A stretch of 64,000 bases of DNA from Sesamum alatum (GCA_034509735.1 JACGWO010000011.1:20258979-20322978); one strand, 5' to 3'. Shown: positions 1-13,200, counted from the first letter of the stretch. Translations and numbers: made by a program. Notes: generated from the letters alone by a model not told the origin.

Positions 1-758
1 ACATTTATGCCTATATTTTTTATTATACTAGGACAAAATTATTACTTAAAATTCATTCCTTGAGGGGATTTACTTGACTATTAAGATAAGTTAATTAAAA
101 ATTAGTTCTCTTTAAAAGAATATATTGAAAAATAAAGATGGTACAAAGTTCCAAAATAATGAAAATAAATAATCTTGTTAATCATGTATGAAAATGAATG
201 TAAAAGGGGTAAAATAAAGATATTTATGTAAATTTTACTTTAGTAATATTCATTATTTTTTAATTTAATATCTAATGGTAAAATGACTATTCCGAAAGAA
301 GATAATAGAAAACAGATTCAAGTTGGTATCAATGTGATATTAATGATGAAATTTAAGTACCATTAAATTATTTATAATTGCCCGAGTACTAAAGTGACAT
401 TGATGATAAAACTCGACTACCAAAATAAAGTTTATTGATTCAAAAAATACCCCATCTTGTAAGCAGTAATACTACCACATACATCACTTTCAAATCTTTC
501 ATGATTCGAATTTAAATTTAAAAATATTGAAGACAAAATAGATCAAACTTGACAAAATAAATCAATATTAAATATGCATAAATAAAAAAGTATGGAGAGA
601 GTTAATTGATTAAAGAAATGAATACCTTGTACATAAATAAATATGTTGAATGATATTTTTGCCAATACATATTTTGCCACTAGAGTTAGTTACTTTAGAT
701 ATCTCATCTCAAATAAATAGTATAGACAAGTAGAAGCATTTCCAACTTTTCTTTTATT
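1..758. other. AT-rich intergenic DNA
   Basis: Very AT-rich sequence with stops in all frames. I see no conserved protein segment, RNA gene or clear repeat boundary. It leads into the small CACTA-type element at 759. Confidence 0.6.
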
Positions 759-1202
759 CACTACGAGAAAATATAATATTAGTAACAAAATATTAAATGA
801 TAATTTTAAAGTTGTCACTAAAAATATATATTAAGTAACAATATCTTTTATCTTGTCACTATATAATTATTAGTGACAAAAATTATGTATAAAGTTGTCA
901 CTAAATTCAATTAGTGACTCATCTATAGTGACAACTTAATGACAACATAATATAGTGATAATAATTATTTGTTATCACTAGGTTGTCATTATACATGAGT
1001 CACTAATTGTATTTAGTGACAACTTTGTGTACATCTTTTTATCACTAATAACAACTTTTACAAAATAATAATAATTATTAAAATCATAACATTCATTATT
1101 ATGACAAGATAAACATTCTTGTCACTAAATATATATAATTAGTAACAATATTAAAACTATCACTTGATTTTTTTGTCGTTAATCTTCTATTTTCTTGTAG
1201 TG
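759..1202. mobile_element. CACTA-type MITE (non-autonomous, 444 bp)
   Basis: The element begins CACTACGAGAAAATA and ends TATTTTCTTGTAGTG, an imperfect terminal inverted repeat starting with the CACTA hallmark. It is flanked by identical 3-bp duplications ATT (756-758 and 1203-1205), the size CACTA transposases make. The interior is full of short copies of AGTGACAA / TTGTCACT in both orientations, the kind of subterminal repeat these transposases bind. There is no coding capacity, so any movement would need a transposase supplied in trans. Termini and duplication are seen directly; the superfamily is inferred from them. Confidence 0.85.
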
Positions 1203-1205
1203 ATT

Positions 1206-2001
1206 CCCAGTGAAATTAACTTAATACGTCCAATTCTTTACTTAAGTATCACGAATTCGAACCTCATCGAGAATATAGAGCTCACTACTTGTACGGATAT
1301 ACAACGAGGTGACAATGACTGGCCATAATGCTTAAATATAAATATTAAAATTGAGGCATTGAGATTCGGTTATAACTAAAACTTGTGATTAGAAGCATTT
1401 TCTGAATTTTAACAATAATTCCATTCTTAAATTGTATACTTTGTCTCAGCAATAATAAATTATAGATTCTTAATAATTTCCTGAAGAATTTCAATCTTAC
1501 AATAGCAAACTCAACAGATTATGATTAAATTTTATTCAGCAATTAAAGTGTACTGAGGACATCCATTTTCTACTAAAATCAACATATGATGAAGCAAACT
1601 TGTCTACTTCAAATTAAACCAAAACTGACAATTACCTTAAAAGATTTTCACCAACAGAAACAATAATGAAACTATGATTAATCTTTCTTCCTTATCACTA
1701 TTTATGTAGTAAATAATAGACTCTGGGACATTACATGCCTTGAGCCACTGCTGATTATACAGAAATGAGCTTACAGATGTTGGTTTCTTTAAAGCAATAG
1801 CTCATAAAAGTATAGCTTGATTATTCTTGTGACATGATAACGGACACATACCATTGGCAAGTAATGACCCAAATTGTCCACAATTTTACAACGAAATATG
1901 TAGGAGGCTTGAGTTTCTTTATGTAAAGATAGAGTACATACCGACAGCTGATATAGTATATGGAAGAACTTACACCATTGGACTCGCATTAAGAAACATG
2001 A
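1206..2001. other. Intergenic region including probable MKK6 3'-UTR
   Basis: This stretch lies downstream of the MKK6 stop codon on the minus strand, so the part next to 2002 is expected to be 3'-UTR. I could not place a poly(A) site with confidence. No other gene is supported; the small open frames here overlap the last MKK6 exon or are chance. Confidence 0.5.
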
Positions 2002-5000
2002 TTATCTTGGAAAATTTACTGGTGGCTCCAAGCTACCGACCAAAATGCTGAGATCGATATCTTTGTCTTCAAACTTCTTGATAAAAGGGTGGGTCTGCCA
2101 GTACCAGTGAATTGTTAGTTAAGGATTGGTGAAGTATGGGTACAGACAAAGTATGTCGAACATAAACTAACCAGTAGATCCAAAGACGAAGGCCTGTCTC
2201 TGGGATCCTTTTGTATGCTGCACATCCAAAAACCAATGCATAAATAGGATGATGCTTGAGGAAAAATAGCTCATCAGAAAATGAATGAGAATCAAAGAGT
2301 TGTGAATCATTTCTATAGTTGTCCTAGCTTTCAAGTAAATGCACTTAGCAGAAGAACCACAAGAGAATCATTATCAACAAGTAGGAACATCCATGTGAAG
2401 AAAGAATCATTCATAGTTGTCGGGGCAACAGAACTTGGGCATTGTCGGTTTTCATGACATGGACTTTTGAGTGATGAAAAGAACTAAATTAATGAACAGT
2501 CAGACAAATGGAAAAAAGAAGTTTCTTTCTCTGTCCAATTGAACTCTAAAGTTTTCCAATCCTTTCTCTTTTCCATACTTTACTTTCCCATACTTCAAAA
2601 CAAGTTCATCTTTTAGCTTGATCAAACTTTAAAATTTTAAATAGAGATCCAGCAATAATGCATCCAAACTAAAAAGAAATTATCATCTTTCTTTCACCCA
2701 CTTGTTTTCATCAAATATGACCTGATAATGCAAAAGTTATTGGGTGCATATCAATAAGTGAAATAATTGTGGCAAAGAGGAAACCAGCCACACCCCTTCC
2801 CGCCCCCCCCCCCCCCCCCAACCCCAAAAAAAAAAAGAACCCCACCTAAAAAAGAAAAACACTAGAGCTTCTATAACTGCAGAGAGCAGATACTTAGACT
2901 CGTAGTGTTGGAACATAATGCTCTATCTCAAGATAAGAAAACTGTTAGATCCGTACCATGCTGAAACAAATGAACAGAATTCTGGAGAGAATTGATCCGG
3001 TGGAGCAGAAGGTGGCGGACTTCCCACAATAGCCTGCAAAAGCTCGTAGAAGCCCGGGCCACTTTGTTGATCTTCTGATTTGGTGTAAGGAAAGCGCCCA
3101 ATGGCACATTCAAGAATTACCATGCCCAGACTCCAGATATCACTTTTGTAGTCATAGGTGCTTCCACTGATTCTTTCAGGCTACAGAAAGATTTCAGATG
3201 GGAAAGATCTAGTTAGGCATCAGTGTTATTTCTTGCTCTTACATGATTTTGTTACGAATGATCCAGAAACAAAGTCCATATTTAAAAATTAAAAGAAAGG
3301 CAAAGCAGTTCTTGTTATATGACGCTGAAGATGACAATTTATACTCACTGCCATGTAATTGTAAGTCCCAACAAATGTGTCCCTTTGGCCCATAGAGTTC
3401 GCCAGCATTGCACTAACACCAAAATCTGTAATTTTTACTTCCCCTCTGTGGTTGACTAGCAGGTTCGAAGGCTTTATGTCTCTATGTATTACGTGTCTTT
3501 CATGATGCAAATAAACTAGGCCTTGTAAAACCTGAAGTCAAAAAATAGTTCATTGAGAGTTGAAAGAACTGAAAGACTTATGGATTTAACTAATCTGAGA
3601 TCATACAGTGAGACACTGACAAACCTGTTTGCAAACTACAGCGAGATAAGGTTCAAGGATTGTCTTAACTTGTCTGATTACATCAACCAGTGATCCACGG
3701 TCCATGTATTCAAATACAAGAGATATAGCTCCATTATGATAGAATGAATGGTAGCAAACTACAACATTTGGGCATTGTGATGCTTGATTTATTTTAAGCT
3801 CCTGAACAATTTGTTTCCGGATCTCCTCCTGGATATTCATCTGAATAACCTGTGGCAACAAAAAAAATAATTCCCAACAAAAAACTGAAGAAGAGCAACT
3901 ATTTCTTATCTAAGATCGTTAAACACTCACAGAAGTTATCGAGTAGTCAGGTTAAATGAATAAATATAAGTTGACCTACTCAATGATTGAGCACTAACCT
4001 TCAAGGCAAATAATGTTCCGACCCATTTGTGGCGAACAAGTTGAACGACACCACCACTTCCCTTGCCTATGACTTTGATGGTCTCAAGATCTTCCAACGA
4101 GAATTGCAAGTCAATCTCCTTCCCTTCTGATGGCTATATAGTGAGCCCCAAAAATGCAGGAGTTAAAGAACAAAAAAGCAAGACCAGTTAGCTCCACTCT
4201 GACAGTAGATCTAATCTAATTTGATATCCAACAACTTTTAAACAATCTCAACATGTATGACCAAAATAATTGCATACAACAAGAGAGTGCTATCTCATTC
4301 TGTTATTTGCGGTCCCATACAAAGTCTGACATTACAAATCCGAAACTAATGGCATTATATTATTAATATATCTTTGCTTGTTCTTCTTTTGAAGCAAGCA
4401 GCCAGAAGAAGAATAGATTTTATGCATTTATATCGCCATTAAGTCTTTTTAATGATGGAATAATGGCTGCTTTCTTTTTCTATTATCAAATTTCAATTCA
4501 TTGTGAGAGATCTGATCACTCATGCATTCCAACTAGAGCTATGATACCAACTTGTTCCATAAATGAGATGAAGGAAACAATAAGAAATTATTGAATAACA
4601 ACTCAGCTAATACCGAGGGAAAGAGAATTTGCTGAAAATTATTCATAAAGCTCATGATAACCCATGCCCATGCTTCTAGTAGAAGTCAACTTAAAATCCA
4701 ACAGCCTTAGCTTGTACTTCTAGAGCAAGCTCGTCCGCCGAATTGTATGGATAGCATGCCATCAATAATACTAAGTTCTAGTTGCAAACTCAGTTATTCT
4801 GAACTAGTCCAGTAAACTGTTTAGTCCAAATGTTAGATTCTCAAAGTTCCAAATCCAAGGACAGTGCGAAAATGAAAAATTTTGCAGTCTCTTTATGACA
4901 ATGGAATAGTATTTTCTTCTGATATAGTGTAAGAAACTGCACGCAACGTACAGAAGGGGCATGATGTGGAATTATACAGCACAAAAGATACTGACCTCAA

Positions 5001-6210
5001 ACTAAAGTGGGTGCATGACAGACCAAAAGTTATTTGCAATAAGCCATACAGATGTGTTTCAGTTGCAAAAGTCTAGCCATAGATTGATGCCCTAATACAA
5101 ATGTCTTAATTTACGAGTAGTGCCCTATGCCACACTACATGGACAGATAAATTACGGTTCAAGTACAAGGAAGTCAACAAGCACATCATTTCATGAATCA
5201 ATCAAACAATGTTTGCTCAGATAGAGGTAAGTTGTGAAAAAAAATTTGACAGAGTATTAGATAAAAAGTAGGAGTAAGCAAAGTATCAGGCAGAGATTCT
5301 CCATCGAAACACCATGGAAGTCAAGTAGACACTTCTTCTTGTCAAGCTAGGGTTCAGGAAATTAGAAAAGCGCATATAAGTCCTAATATCCAGTCAAGAT
5401 AATTGCAAAATCACAAACCAGAATAAGGACCACCACAAACAGGTACTTCCCTAGTTTAAATCACTTTCCCAATTGTTCTTCTTCAGCAGAGAAAAAAAAG
5501 TATCATGTCGCAATGTCTTATCAGTCATGTTTATTCATTTTTCTTCCATAATCAAACTGAAAAGCAGAAGGTGGTCTTATTACATAGACTCAACTCAACT
5601 ACTAAAATGCGTGAACAACTGCAATCACCAACTCTATAGGCATTTTATTCTAACTATGGATCTTGGGTTATTCAAAGCGTTGAAAAATTATAGAATATGT
5701 TCAAAGAACACTGGATTGAGAATCCGTAAAGTTATTTCGTTTAAATTGAGCCATTTTTCTCAGAAATTTAGTAGGTCTACACTTGCAGATAAAATTGGGG
5801 CCAAGACTTGGAATACGCTAAACATTGATAGAAATTTAAATTGAACTTCTCTAATCTTCGGCTACAAAAGTTAGCCTAATTGCAGCAACAACCACCAGCA
5901 CTCTCACTTTCATTTCAAACAACGAAAACAAACACAACAAGAAACTTACAAGGGATTCATTCTCGTCAGAAACCAATCGGAGCCCTTTCAAATTCAAAAG
6001 TAAATCGCCATCATGAAACGTTCCACTCGCCGTCCTGCGTCACGAAAATCAACAAAAGATCAGGGAAAATGTATCGAAAGAGAAAATTTTCCAAACAAAG
6101 AAAAGGGACTTTTTCTTTTTTGAAGGGTTTGAATACAGGAAGGTGGAGATGGGGGAATTCTGAGCTGGAACAGAGAGCTTGAGCTCTTTGAGAGGTTTCT
6201 TGATCTTCAT
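2002..6210 (-). CDS. MKK6: MAP kinase kinase, MKK6 type (354 aa, 8 coding exons)
   Basis: Dual-specificity kinase that phosphorylates MAP kinases; in plants the MKK6 clade acts in the NACK-NPK1-type cascade controlling phragmoplast expansion at cytokinesis (family knowledge). Exons read on the minus strand: 6210-6137, 6034-5950, 4133-3999, 3849-3625, 3531-3349, 3180-2957, 2217-2172, 2094-2002; all have GT-AG borders and matching phases, giving 1065 nt including stop. Visible motifs: Gly-rich loop IGKGSGGVV (residues 75-83), catalytic Lys98 in ALK, HRD Asp191, DFG Asp209, and the plant MKK activation-loop S/T-X5-S/T pair Ser219 and Thr225 (SMGQRDT), then GTYNYMAPER. The C-terminus ends LEPPVNFPR. 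The start at [15 protein letters not shown] matches the usual N-terminus of the clade, although an in-frame ATG lies at 6279. Length is near the usual 355 residues. Intron 2 (1.8 kb) contains only non-coding ORFs. Confidence 0.95.
2803..2819. repeat. Poly-C run followed by A-rich tract
   Basis: Seventeen consecutive C residues followed closely by an A-rich tract, located in MKK6 intron 6 (between the exons ending at 2957 and starting at 2217). It is a length-unstable homopolymer and a likely site of sequencing error, without coding consequence. Confidence 0.8.
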
Positions 6211-7585
6211 GATTTCGTCTCCTTCTTCAAGCGGAGATAGGGTTCCACCGAGCGAGTGCTGTGCTAGTGAAGAACTCAAAAGTTGAAGAGAGATTCAAAT
6301 GTAAATGACCGCCAAACACTCAATCAACGAATAAAATACAATCTGTCTGGGGCGGGTTTGCCCGGACCCGATAACCGATCCGGGTGGCCCCGCCCCGTGA
6401 CCCGACCCGCCAAACTCGCCCCCGCCCCGGCCCCGTAAACTCTGTTAAAATTGCTACCATAAAGAGGGTTTTCTTTTCTCATTTCTGTTTTCACTTTTCA
6501 ATCTAAGTTTTAACATTTTGTTGTTGCATTGTTTTTAATTATTAATTATTAATTGGAGTTAAATTGTTAATTTAGTTAAATTGATTATGAAGACTTGAAT
6601 GAAATTAAATGAATTAATGCAAAATTATTTAAGAATTTTCATACGATCGTTGATAATCCTGTCGCAAATGACGAACCATACCATTGCAAATCGTGTCCAA
6701 AAATTGTGATGAGAATAAAATTTTTCTGAAAGTGTGTCGTTGCAAAAAACCCTTTGCCGACATTTAAACATTTTAAATATTTTTTACTTAAATAATTTTT
6801 TCATTTTATGATGGACATTCTTGGAAAAGCCGTCGCAATTTTGTTAGTCTTTGACAGAATTCCAAAATCTTTGCAGTAAAATGAAACTCAGAATTTCGTC
6901 ACAAAACTAAAATCTGACACAATTTTCAACGGGATCTCTGATGGGCGTTTAAATGTTGTCGCAAATTTCACCTAAAAAACTAGTCTTATTTCCAGATAAG
7001 ATATCTCTACTTATGTAAACGGATTTGTCTAAAACTTCAAGACAACTAAAATTTTAAAGGTTTAAGCACATCTAATGGTCGAATTTAAAATCGAATGATG
7101 CAGTACAACAACGAACAACCACAACAAACCGAATGATTTTGTAGGCTAGAATATCGTACTTTTGGTCCCATATATTAGGGTCATTTTCAATTTATTACGA
7201 TTTTCTCACATTGCATTCCTTAAGTTGAATATTTTCTCAATTTTGGTTCTTATATGCATTTTCCGTCCAAAATATAACATTAGCTAAAACTAATGCTTAC
7301 CATTAAGCAGTAACATCATCTATGGTACTTGTAGGTGCCCTGAAAACATACAGAACATTGACCATTATTTACACAACCACAACTGCTTTTTGTATATTTA
7401 CATAAATTACTTATAACAACCAAAAAAATATGGATAATTTATGTTTTGGGAGATGAATGTGTAATTTCCTAAAAAGTAGAGATGATTTGTAGAAATAGAC
7501 GATAGGTCAAGAAGTGTGAATTTAATCATCCCTTCATATTATTGCCTATGGTTGGCAAATCATTGATATAACATTAAGAACATTG
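6211..7585. other. Intergenic region with MKK6 5'-UTR and a GC-rich repeat remnant
   Basis: Bases just above 6210 are the probable MKK6 leader. At about 6345-6440 there is an abrupt GC-rich block of CGGGT/CCCGC-type repeats (gcgggtttgcccggaccc and relatives), out of keeping with the AT-rich surroundings and similar to terminal blocks of some plant hAT-like elements. Its element boundaries cannot be set. The remainder is AT-rich with no supported gene. Confidence 0.45.
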
Positions 7586-7689
7586 CCTACGAGCTTGATA
7601 TAAAGTTGTAATTGTTACCTACGGCCTTTGTAAATTGTGGGTAAACGGTAGTTATAAAGTTGAAACTATTGCTTACGAACAATAGTATA

Positions 7690-8250
7690 ACTATAGGTCT
7701 TGATAGAGAGCATGTCAAGAAGATATGTTTCAAGTCCTCACCTGGCCAGAGACAAACAGGGCATACATCTGAAACATCAGCCCTTCTCCGAACCAAGTTA
7801 ATCAACATGGGGAGGGCATTACGGCACACCTTCCAGCCGAAAACCTTAATCTTGCTCGGGACACATCGACTCCAAATAAACTTCCAGCCAGCGGAAAAAG
7901 TTACCTTCACAGCAGCAGAACCTGAAGTAGACGGTAGTTTAACCATGCTTCTCATCAAGGCAAGCTGATATGCACTCCTAACGGTGTAGTTCCCCCTCGA
8001 CTCAAAATGCCAGATCAAGCGATCCTCGTTTGAGCTACTACCAAGCGGAATAGATAAGATGGAATGAGCATCCAAAGGTAGGAACAGTTCATTTATTAAA
8101 ATCACATTCCAACAATCTCGGTCCTCGTCAATGAGTGCCCGGACAGAAAGGTCATCGTTAGCCTCATTGTTTAGTCGGACTAGTTTAAAGTCGGGCTCCC
8201 TTGGTATCCATATATCTTTCCACACTTTAATATGAGAGTCGTTTCCCCCC
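7690..8250 (-). pseudogene. LINE (non-LTR retrotransposon) remnant, RVT zinc-binding domain
   Basis: The minus strand encodes the C-terminal end of a plant LINE polyprotein. Visible features are VWKDIWIP, then LIWHFESRGNYTVRSAYQLA, a basic segment with IKVFGWKVCRNALPM, and a zinc-binding cluster CPVCLWPGEDLKHIFLTC, the layout of the reverse-transcriptase zinc-binding domain (zf-RVT). The open frame extends upstream of its first ATG to about 8250 (GNDSHIKVWKD). No endonuclease or reverse transcriptase core remains, and the homology fades at about 7.7 kb, so this is a fragment truncated at both ends. The overlapping plus-strand ORF is a shadow. Confidence 0.85.
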
Positions 8251-8670
8251 CTTCATCTCGATCCCGCTTTACTATTATTAGAGTAAAAGTGATAAATATT
8301 ATTAATTGAAGTAAATCGATGAATATTATTAATTAAAGTAAATCGATTACAATCAGTTCTTGTGACGTCCATAGAATTTTATTCATAGTCGAGAGACTAA
8401 TTAGTAATTATTAAGAGAATATAAATTTAATAATAAGTGTAGGTTGAAATTATAAATATATTAATACTTGAAGGGAGTAAATTGGAGCTTTATTAAATAT
8501 TTATGGTTAAAATATATATATTTAGAAGTTGGGGACTAAACTACAATTTTGACAAAAATAATTTATTTTTTAAAAAAAAGTAAAAGGATGAGGGTAAAAG
8601 GGGGAGCATGTGGCTGCCTCCCCATTTCCATTAGTACTTGCAATTAAGAAAGCAACTCAACATACACATA

Positions 8671-9559
8671 GGGAGTGTTTGCGCGCGTTTTGAAAAAGCG
8701 CTTTTCAACTTATGGATGTTGAAAAGCACTTTTGAGGTGTTTGGGATGCCAACTTCTGCTTCTGAAACTGCTACAGAAAGCACTTTTAAGCCAAAAGCTG
8801 GAAGCACCTTAGGGGGTGCTTCTAGCTGCTTTGGCTTTTTTGTAAATAAATTTAACTTTTTTTTAGACTACTTTACCCTCATTATAATAATTTTAATTCG
8901 ATTTTATCATTTTTAATGTATTTTCAAAATTGGTCATCTAACGTTGATGTTAGAAATTTTAAATAATTTGAATAATTTATCACTAACAAAATTTATAATT
9001 TCACAAGTTTAATATTTTAAAATTTTACTATTTCATTTTCAATATTATATGATATTATTCCTAAATCATAGAAAAATACAAATTAACTTGCTAGGATTAA
9101 TTAAAAAATAATAATTATTTTGTCAATATTGTAAGTTTATTTTTTGTGTACGAATGAACAATTATATTACATAATAGGAACATTATTGAACTAAACATCT
9201 AATTTTTCTATTAATATTGAATATTTTAATAATATAAGTTATAATCATTTTGTAAAAAATTAAATATGAGACATACTAATTGAAATAAAAATTATTATCT
9301 TTTAGAAAAATAAATTATTATAATCAAGAGATAAGTGTAAATATTAAGGCAAAATAACATCTGTTTAATACATGGGGACAAAATGGTCATTAATAAATTA
9401 AACGTGTTTTAGAAGTGCTTTTCTCCCAAACACTACCAATTTAGCTTTCATCTGCTTTTTACTTTTTTTTACAAACACTACCCACTTTTGATTCTGCTAC
9501 AACTTCCAACTTTCACGAAAATCACTTCTTTAAAAGTAGAAGCTCTCGCAAACACTCCC
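8671..9559. mobile_element. MITE with GGGAGTGTTTGCG terminal repeats (889 bp)
   Basis: The left end GGGAGTGTTTGCG and the reverse complement of the right end agree over 13 bp, and weaker complementarity continues inward through segments rich in AAGCACTTTT and GCTTCTAGC. The trinucleotide ATA flanks both sides (8668-8670 and 9560-9562), consistent with a 3-bp target duplication. No transposase is encoded; the plus-strand ORF at 8638-8916 only reflects the repeat. The GGG...GTGTTTG end resembles PIF/Harbinger-type MITEs, but ATA is not the canonical TWA target, so the superfamily is uncertain. Confidence 0.75.
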
Positions 9560-9599
9560 ATATTAACATACTAAACACATACACACACTGGAAGGTGTT

Positions 9600-11510
9600 T
9601 TCTTTCGAAAAACGAAAATAGGTGAGTCTTTTTATTTAATTTTGTATTAATTACTATATTAATAATATTTAATTAGTGTATTAATTAAATAATTTATACT
9701 GTCTGATTTACTATTTAACCAAAAAATTTAACGAATTCGAGTAGTTATATAAATTAGTGATCGGGTAAACATTCAATTGGAACGGGGCTATTATAGTCAA
9801 TAAATTAAAATTATTTAATCTATTAGATTAGCCATTGTTATAATGGATTATTTAAAATTAATTTGATTTATTGACCAAATACTTAACTAAATGTACTAGT
9901 GTCTGAATAATTATTATTATAGTGAAGAATTGGCAGAAATTAATAGGAATAGTAGAAAATTGTGTTTGAGAAATTTTAGGGAATTGTATTTGAGAAATAT
10001 TGTATTTATTAAAATAAAATATGATATTTTATAATAATCTCATGTAGGGCTGCTATAGAGAACGATAGTCGTAAAAATACGAGAGTGTTTGATGAAATAA
10101 GTTCTTATGAGTTAATCGATAAATTATATATATATATTGGGAAAGTTTATAATGTCTAATTGTATAGACAAGGAATGAACGGAGATTTGAATTCCAATAC
10201 AAATGAAACATTGAAATACTGGTGGAAGAAGCACGAATATTATTTAGTAATTTCATTTGGAATTTACAATATTTGATATATTAATTATACATATCATATC
10301 CTGCTATAGAACGTGAAGATAGAGTAGAGGGTTGAGCAGTTCCTTCTATTAACATGATCTTTTGAATTTGAGGTAAGTATAGTTAATTGAATTTATATAA
10401 ATATGTATATATATATTTATATAAAATATTCTTGTGTTGTACATAATTGTGAATTCTTGACTATTTGTCTGGATTACTTGTTATTCTGTGAAGTTGTCAT
10501 TATGTGATTATATGTGGTTATAATGTACGGAAGTTACATGGATGATTATGTGTACTATATTTGATTGATAAATGAAATTGAACGTTGAAGTTAGTAGTGG
10601 GGATTTGATTGTTGAATGAAGACGAATGAAGAGATTATTGATGATAATATTGTGAATTGGTATAAAGAGATGACTTACCTAACTGGGGGCATATTGCAAT
10701 GGCTTATGATAATATGATTAATGACGAGCTGTGTGTTGTCATTGATCAATGGAGATGATGCGACATATCATACGAGATGTGTACTGTGTGCTGTGTGATA
10801 TGATTGATGATGGAGTACCATACGAGCTGTGTGTTGTGTGGTACCGAGGAAAAAAAAAAGATATTATGATTGAGGGTATGATAGCTAGCGAAGACCATTG
10901 AGTCATGCACTCCAACATGGGTAAGTAGGGCTCTAAGAAAATAAATAAACACGTTGAGTATTTCGTTGTTGAATGATTTATGTTTATTGGTATGTGTTAT
11001 TTCTTACATTTGTTGTGATTACATGGCAAATATGTGTTGGTTGGTTTAATTGCATAAAAAATTGTTTTACTGCACATGTGCGTGTATATATGAGCCGATT
11101 AGCCATACTTATTGGGTAAACAGCTCATCCATAGCCAAATATTTTTCAGGAGATAAGTCACAATGACTACCTACAGCAAATTTGAAGTCGTATCATGGAT
11201 CTTAATAGGTGGGTCAGCCGTGACACCTGAAGCCAAAAGTTCTAGCTATGTGACTATAGTCGTTGTCGGATTTACATTTCAAATTCTGTAGTAGTCTGAA
11301 ACTCTTTTTTTGGAGTTATGTATATGAGTATACCTGTGGCTTAGTAGATATAAATTTTTGACGACATTTATCGTTATTTTAGATATATATACTACATATA
11401 CAATAGGATTCGTTTTATACATTTTACATGAAAATCTCTTCAAGACAGGTTATAAATAAGAGGAGTGTATAATTAGTGGTATACAGTGTAGTTACATAGA
11501 GAGTGTCACA
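9600..11510 (+). mobile_element. Probable truncated Ty3/gypsy-type LTR
   Basis: This stretch has the texture of a long retrotransposon LTR: no coding capacity, a run of TGTGTGCTGTGTG-like segments near 10.75-10.83 kb, and an end at GAGAGTGTCACA (to 11510), which fits the common gypsy LTR terminus GTGTCACA. I found no matching TGTGACAC start and no primer-binding site after 11510, so it would be a truncated or solo LTR. The left boundary is a guess. The call rests on pattern resemblance only. Confidence 0.35.
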
Positions 11511-12179
11511 GTTCTATCGAATATCAATATCTAATATATACAATTACAACAATCAAACCTTCGTCAACAATATCACATAAATAAAATCTAAACAACGCAT
11601 TACTATTATAGTATACAAACAATACCTACTATGCAGTAAACTATCATCCCACATATTAATAAAATTCAAACCCATGACCTCCAAGGTTCTTCTTAATCTT
11701 CGTCTCATTGTAAATTTGAACTTGTTTTGTGAAAGGAAAAGAAGTATCATTCTTACATCAAAATGACATGCAAGTTTGTCTCATATTTATTTGGAATAAT
11801 CGTAAAGAAAGTAAAATGTATAGATTACTTTAACGCAATTTCATCCTGTTGGTTGATTTTTAATAAGATTGGAGGAACTTAGTATTTATTATTTTCTCAT
11901 TTTCCATGAGTATGGATACATAATTCAAATGTTTCTTCATACATATCTAATTATTTAAACAATGCTAATTATTCTTTTCATTTTATTAAAACAATAATAA
12001 TTTCAAGTAATTATTATGAAAAGAGTATAAAATAATTGCATTCAGTTAATACCTCCCATTATTATTTTCATACAATAAAACCTCAAAATGCTTTGAAACT
12101 CATCATTATCGATACCAACAGATTATGTGTGTTAATTGGAGTCATTGGACTTGATAACAAGGGCTTTCACAGTAGTCGG
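11511..12179. other. AT-rich intergenic DNA
   Basis: No supported gene, RNA or bounded repeat. Short open frames on the minus strand have no recognisable protein features. Confidence 0.5.
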
Positions 12180-12792
12180 GTAAGCATATTTTTTTGTCCT
12201 CAAACATAAGTCATTTAAATAATTTTGGTCCTCAAACTATTATTATTTTAACATTTTTTTATCATTTCGTTGACTCCTCCGTTAAAATTAAATGAAATCT
12301 CAATTTAAGTGAAAGAAAATTATTTCTCCCATTTGTTATATATTTCAAATTTTAGTCCAATATACTTATTTTTTTTATTTTTTTCGAACATCAAAAGAGA
12401 AAAAACCTAAAAAAATGAATTTAAACAAAAATTCTATATAAACCTTACAAAATATTGTTCTAGGTTAAATTTGTTAAGATTATATAAAAAAATTTGTTGC
12501 TTACATTCATTTCTTTTTAAATGTTCTCTCTTAAAGTAAAAAAAAAAGATAGGAGAAATGAGTTAATTAGATTAAAACTCGAAAAATATCACAAAATAGG
12601 AAAAACATCGCAATTTTTTTCACTTCGATTGAAATTTTCATCAACTATAACAGGTAGTTAAGGGAAGGACAAAAAGTGCCCCAAAAAAAAAAAAAAATTA
12701 GTTAGAGGACCAAAATTGCAACCTCAAATTGTTTGAGGACGAAAATCGCTTAAGTGGCTATGTTTGAGAACAAAAAAAGCATTTATCCCGAA
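12180..12792. mobile_element. Terminal-inverted-repeat element (TTTTGTCCTCAAACAT family)
   Basis: The left end (GGGTAAGCATATTTTTTTG, then TCCTCAAACATAAG and a second GGTCCTCAAAC) and the reverse complement of the right end (GGGATAAATGCTTTTTTTG, then TTCTCAAACATAGCC and CGTCCTCAAAC) match imperfectly over about 60 bp. The interior is non-coding. I could not identify a clean target duplication, so the edges may be off by a few bases. Its terminal style resembles the MULE-type fold-back elements at 29.99 and 51.44 kb. Confidence 0.6.
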
Positions 12793-12794
12793 TT

Positions 12795-13200
12795 CATGTA
12801 GTATTCACTCCTAGAACTATGTTAGGTACATATTTCAGACATCTCCTTTCTACAAAAACCAAATATTCTGGATCAAGATAGCCGGACTGCTCTTAGTACA
12901 GTTATTACATTGAACGTCTAAGTTCATTTCTTGTACATATGCAGAAGTTATGAAGGTGCAACAAGATACGATACCTGTAGCAGAAAGAAGAGGTACAGTT
13001 TTCAACCAAAAAATGTGACTCCATCGGATTCCTGCAGAGACGAACAGCAAGCAGAGCCAACTATTGAGCTTGAGCTTTAATGGTTCTGAATATGTAAAGC
13101 CGAGTCCAAACTAATTATTCCCCTCATCTATGAAGAAGATAAACATGGTTGTTAGACAAAATAACGACAACTGGAAACACCCTACAAAACAGAACAGGCA
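12795..13200. other. Downstream region and 3'-UTR of bL12m
   Basis: Non-coding sequence next to the bL12m stop codon (minus strand). The part nearest 13200 is expected to be 3'-UTR. The ORFs overlapping it have no recognisable features. Confidence 0.45.

Noticed and set aside
1240..1330. SINE-like patch with GGTTCGAATTC on the minus strand
   Set aside because: Only a box-B-like motif is present; no box A in register and no poly-A tail or target duplication.
4515..4570. A TGGTATCATAGC sequence on the minus strand resembling a tRNA-Met primer-binding site in MKK6 intron 2
   Set aside because: No paired LTRs or polypurine tract could be found around it, so a TRIM-type element is not supported.
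5473..6182. Plus-strand ORFs over MKK6 intron 2 and exons 1-2
   Set aside because: They run antisense to real MKK6 exons or through its intron and show no family features.
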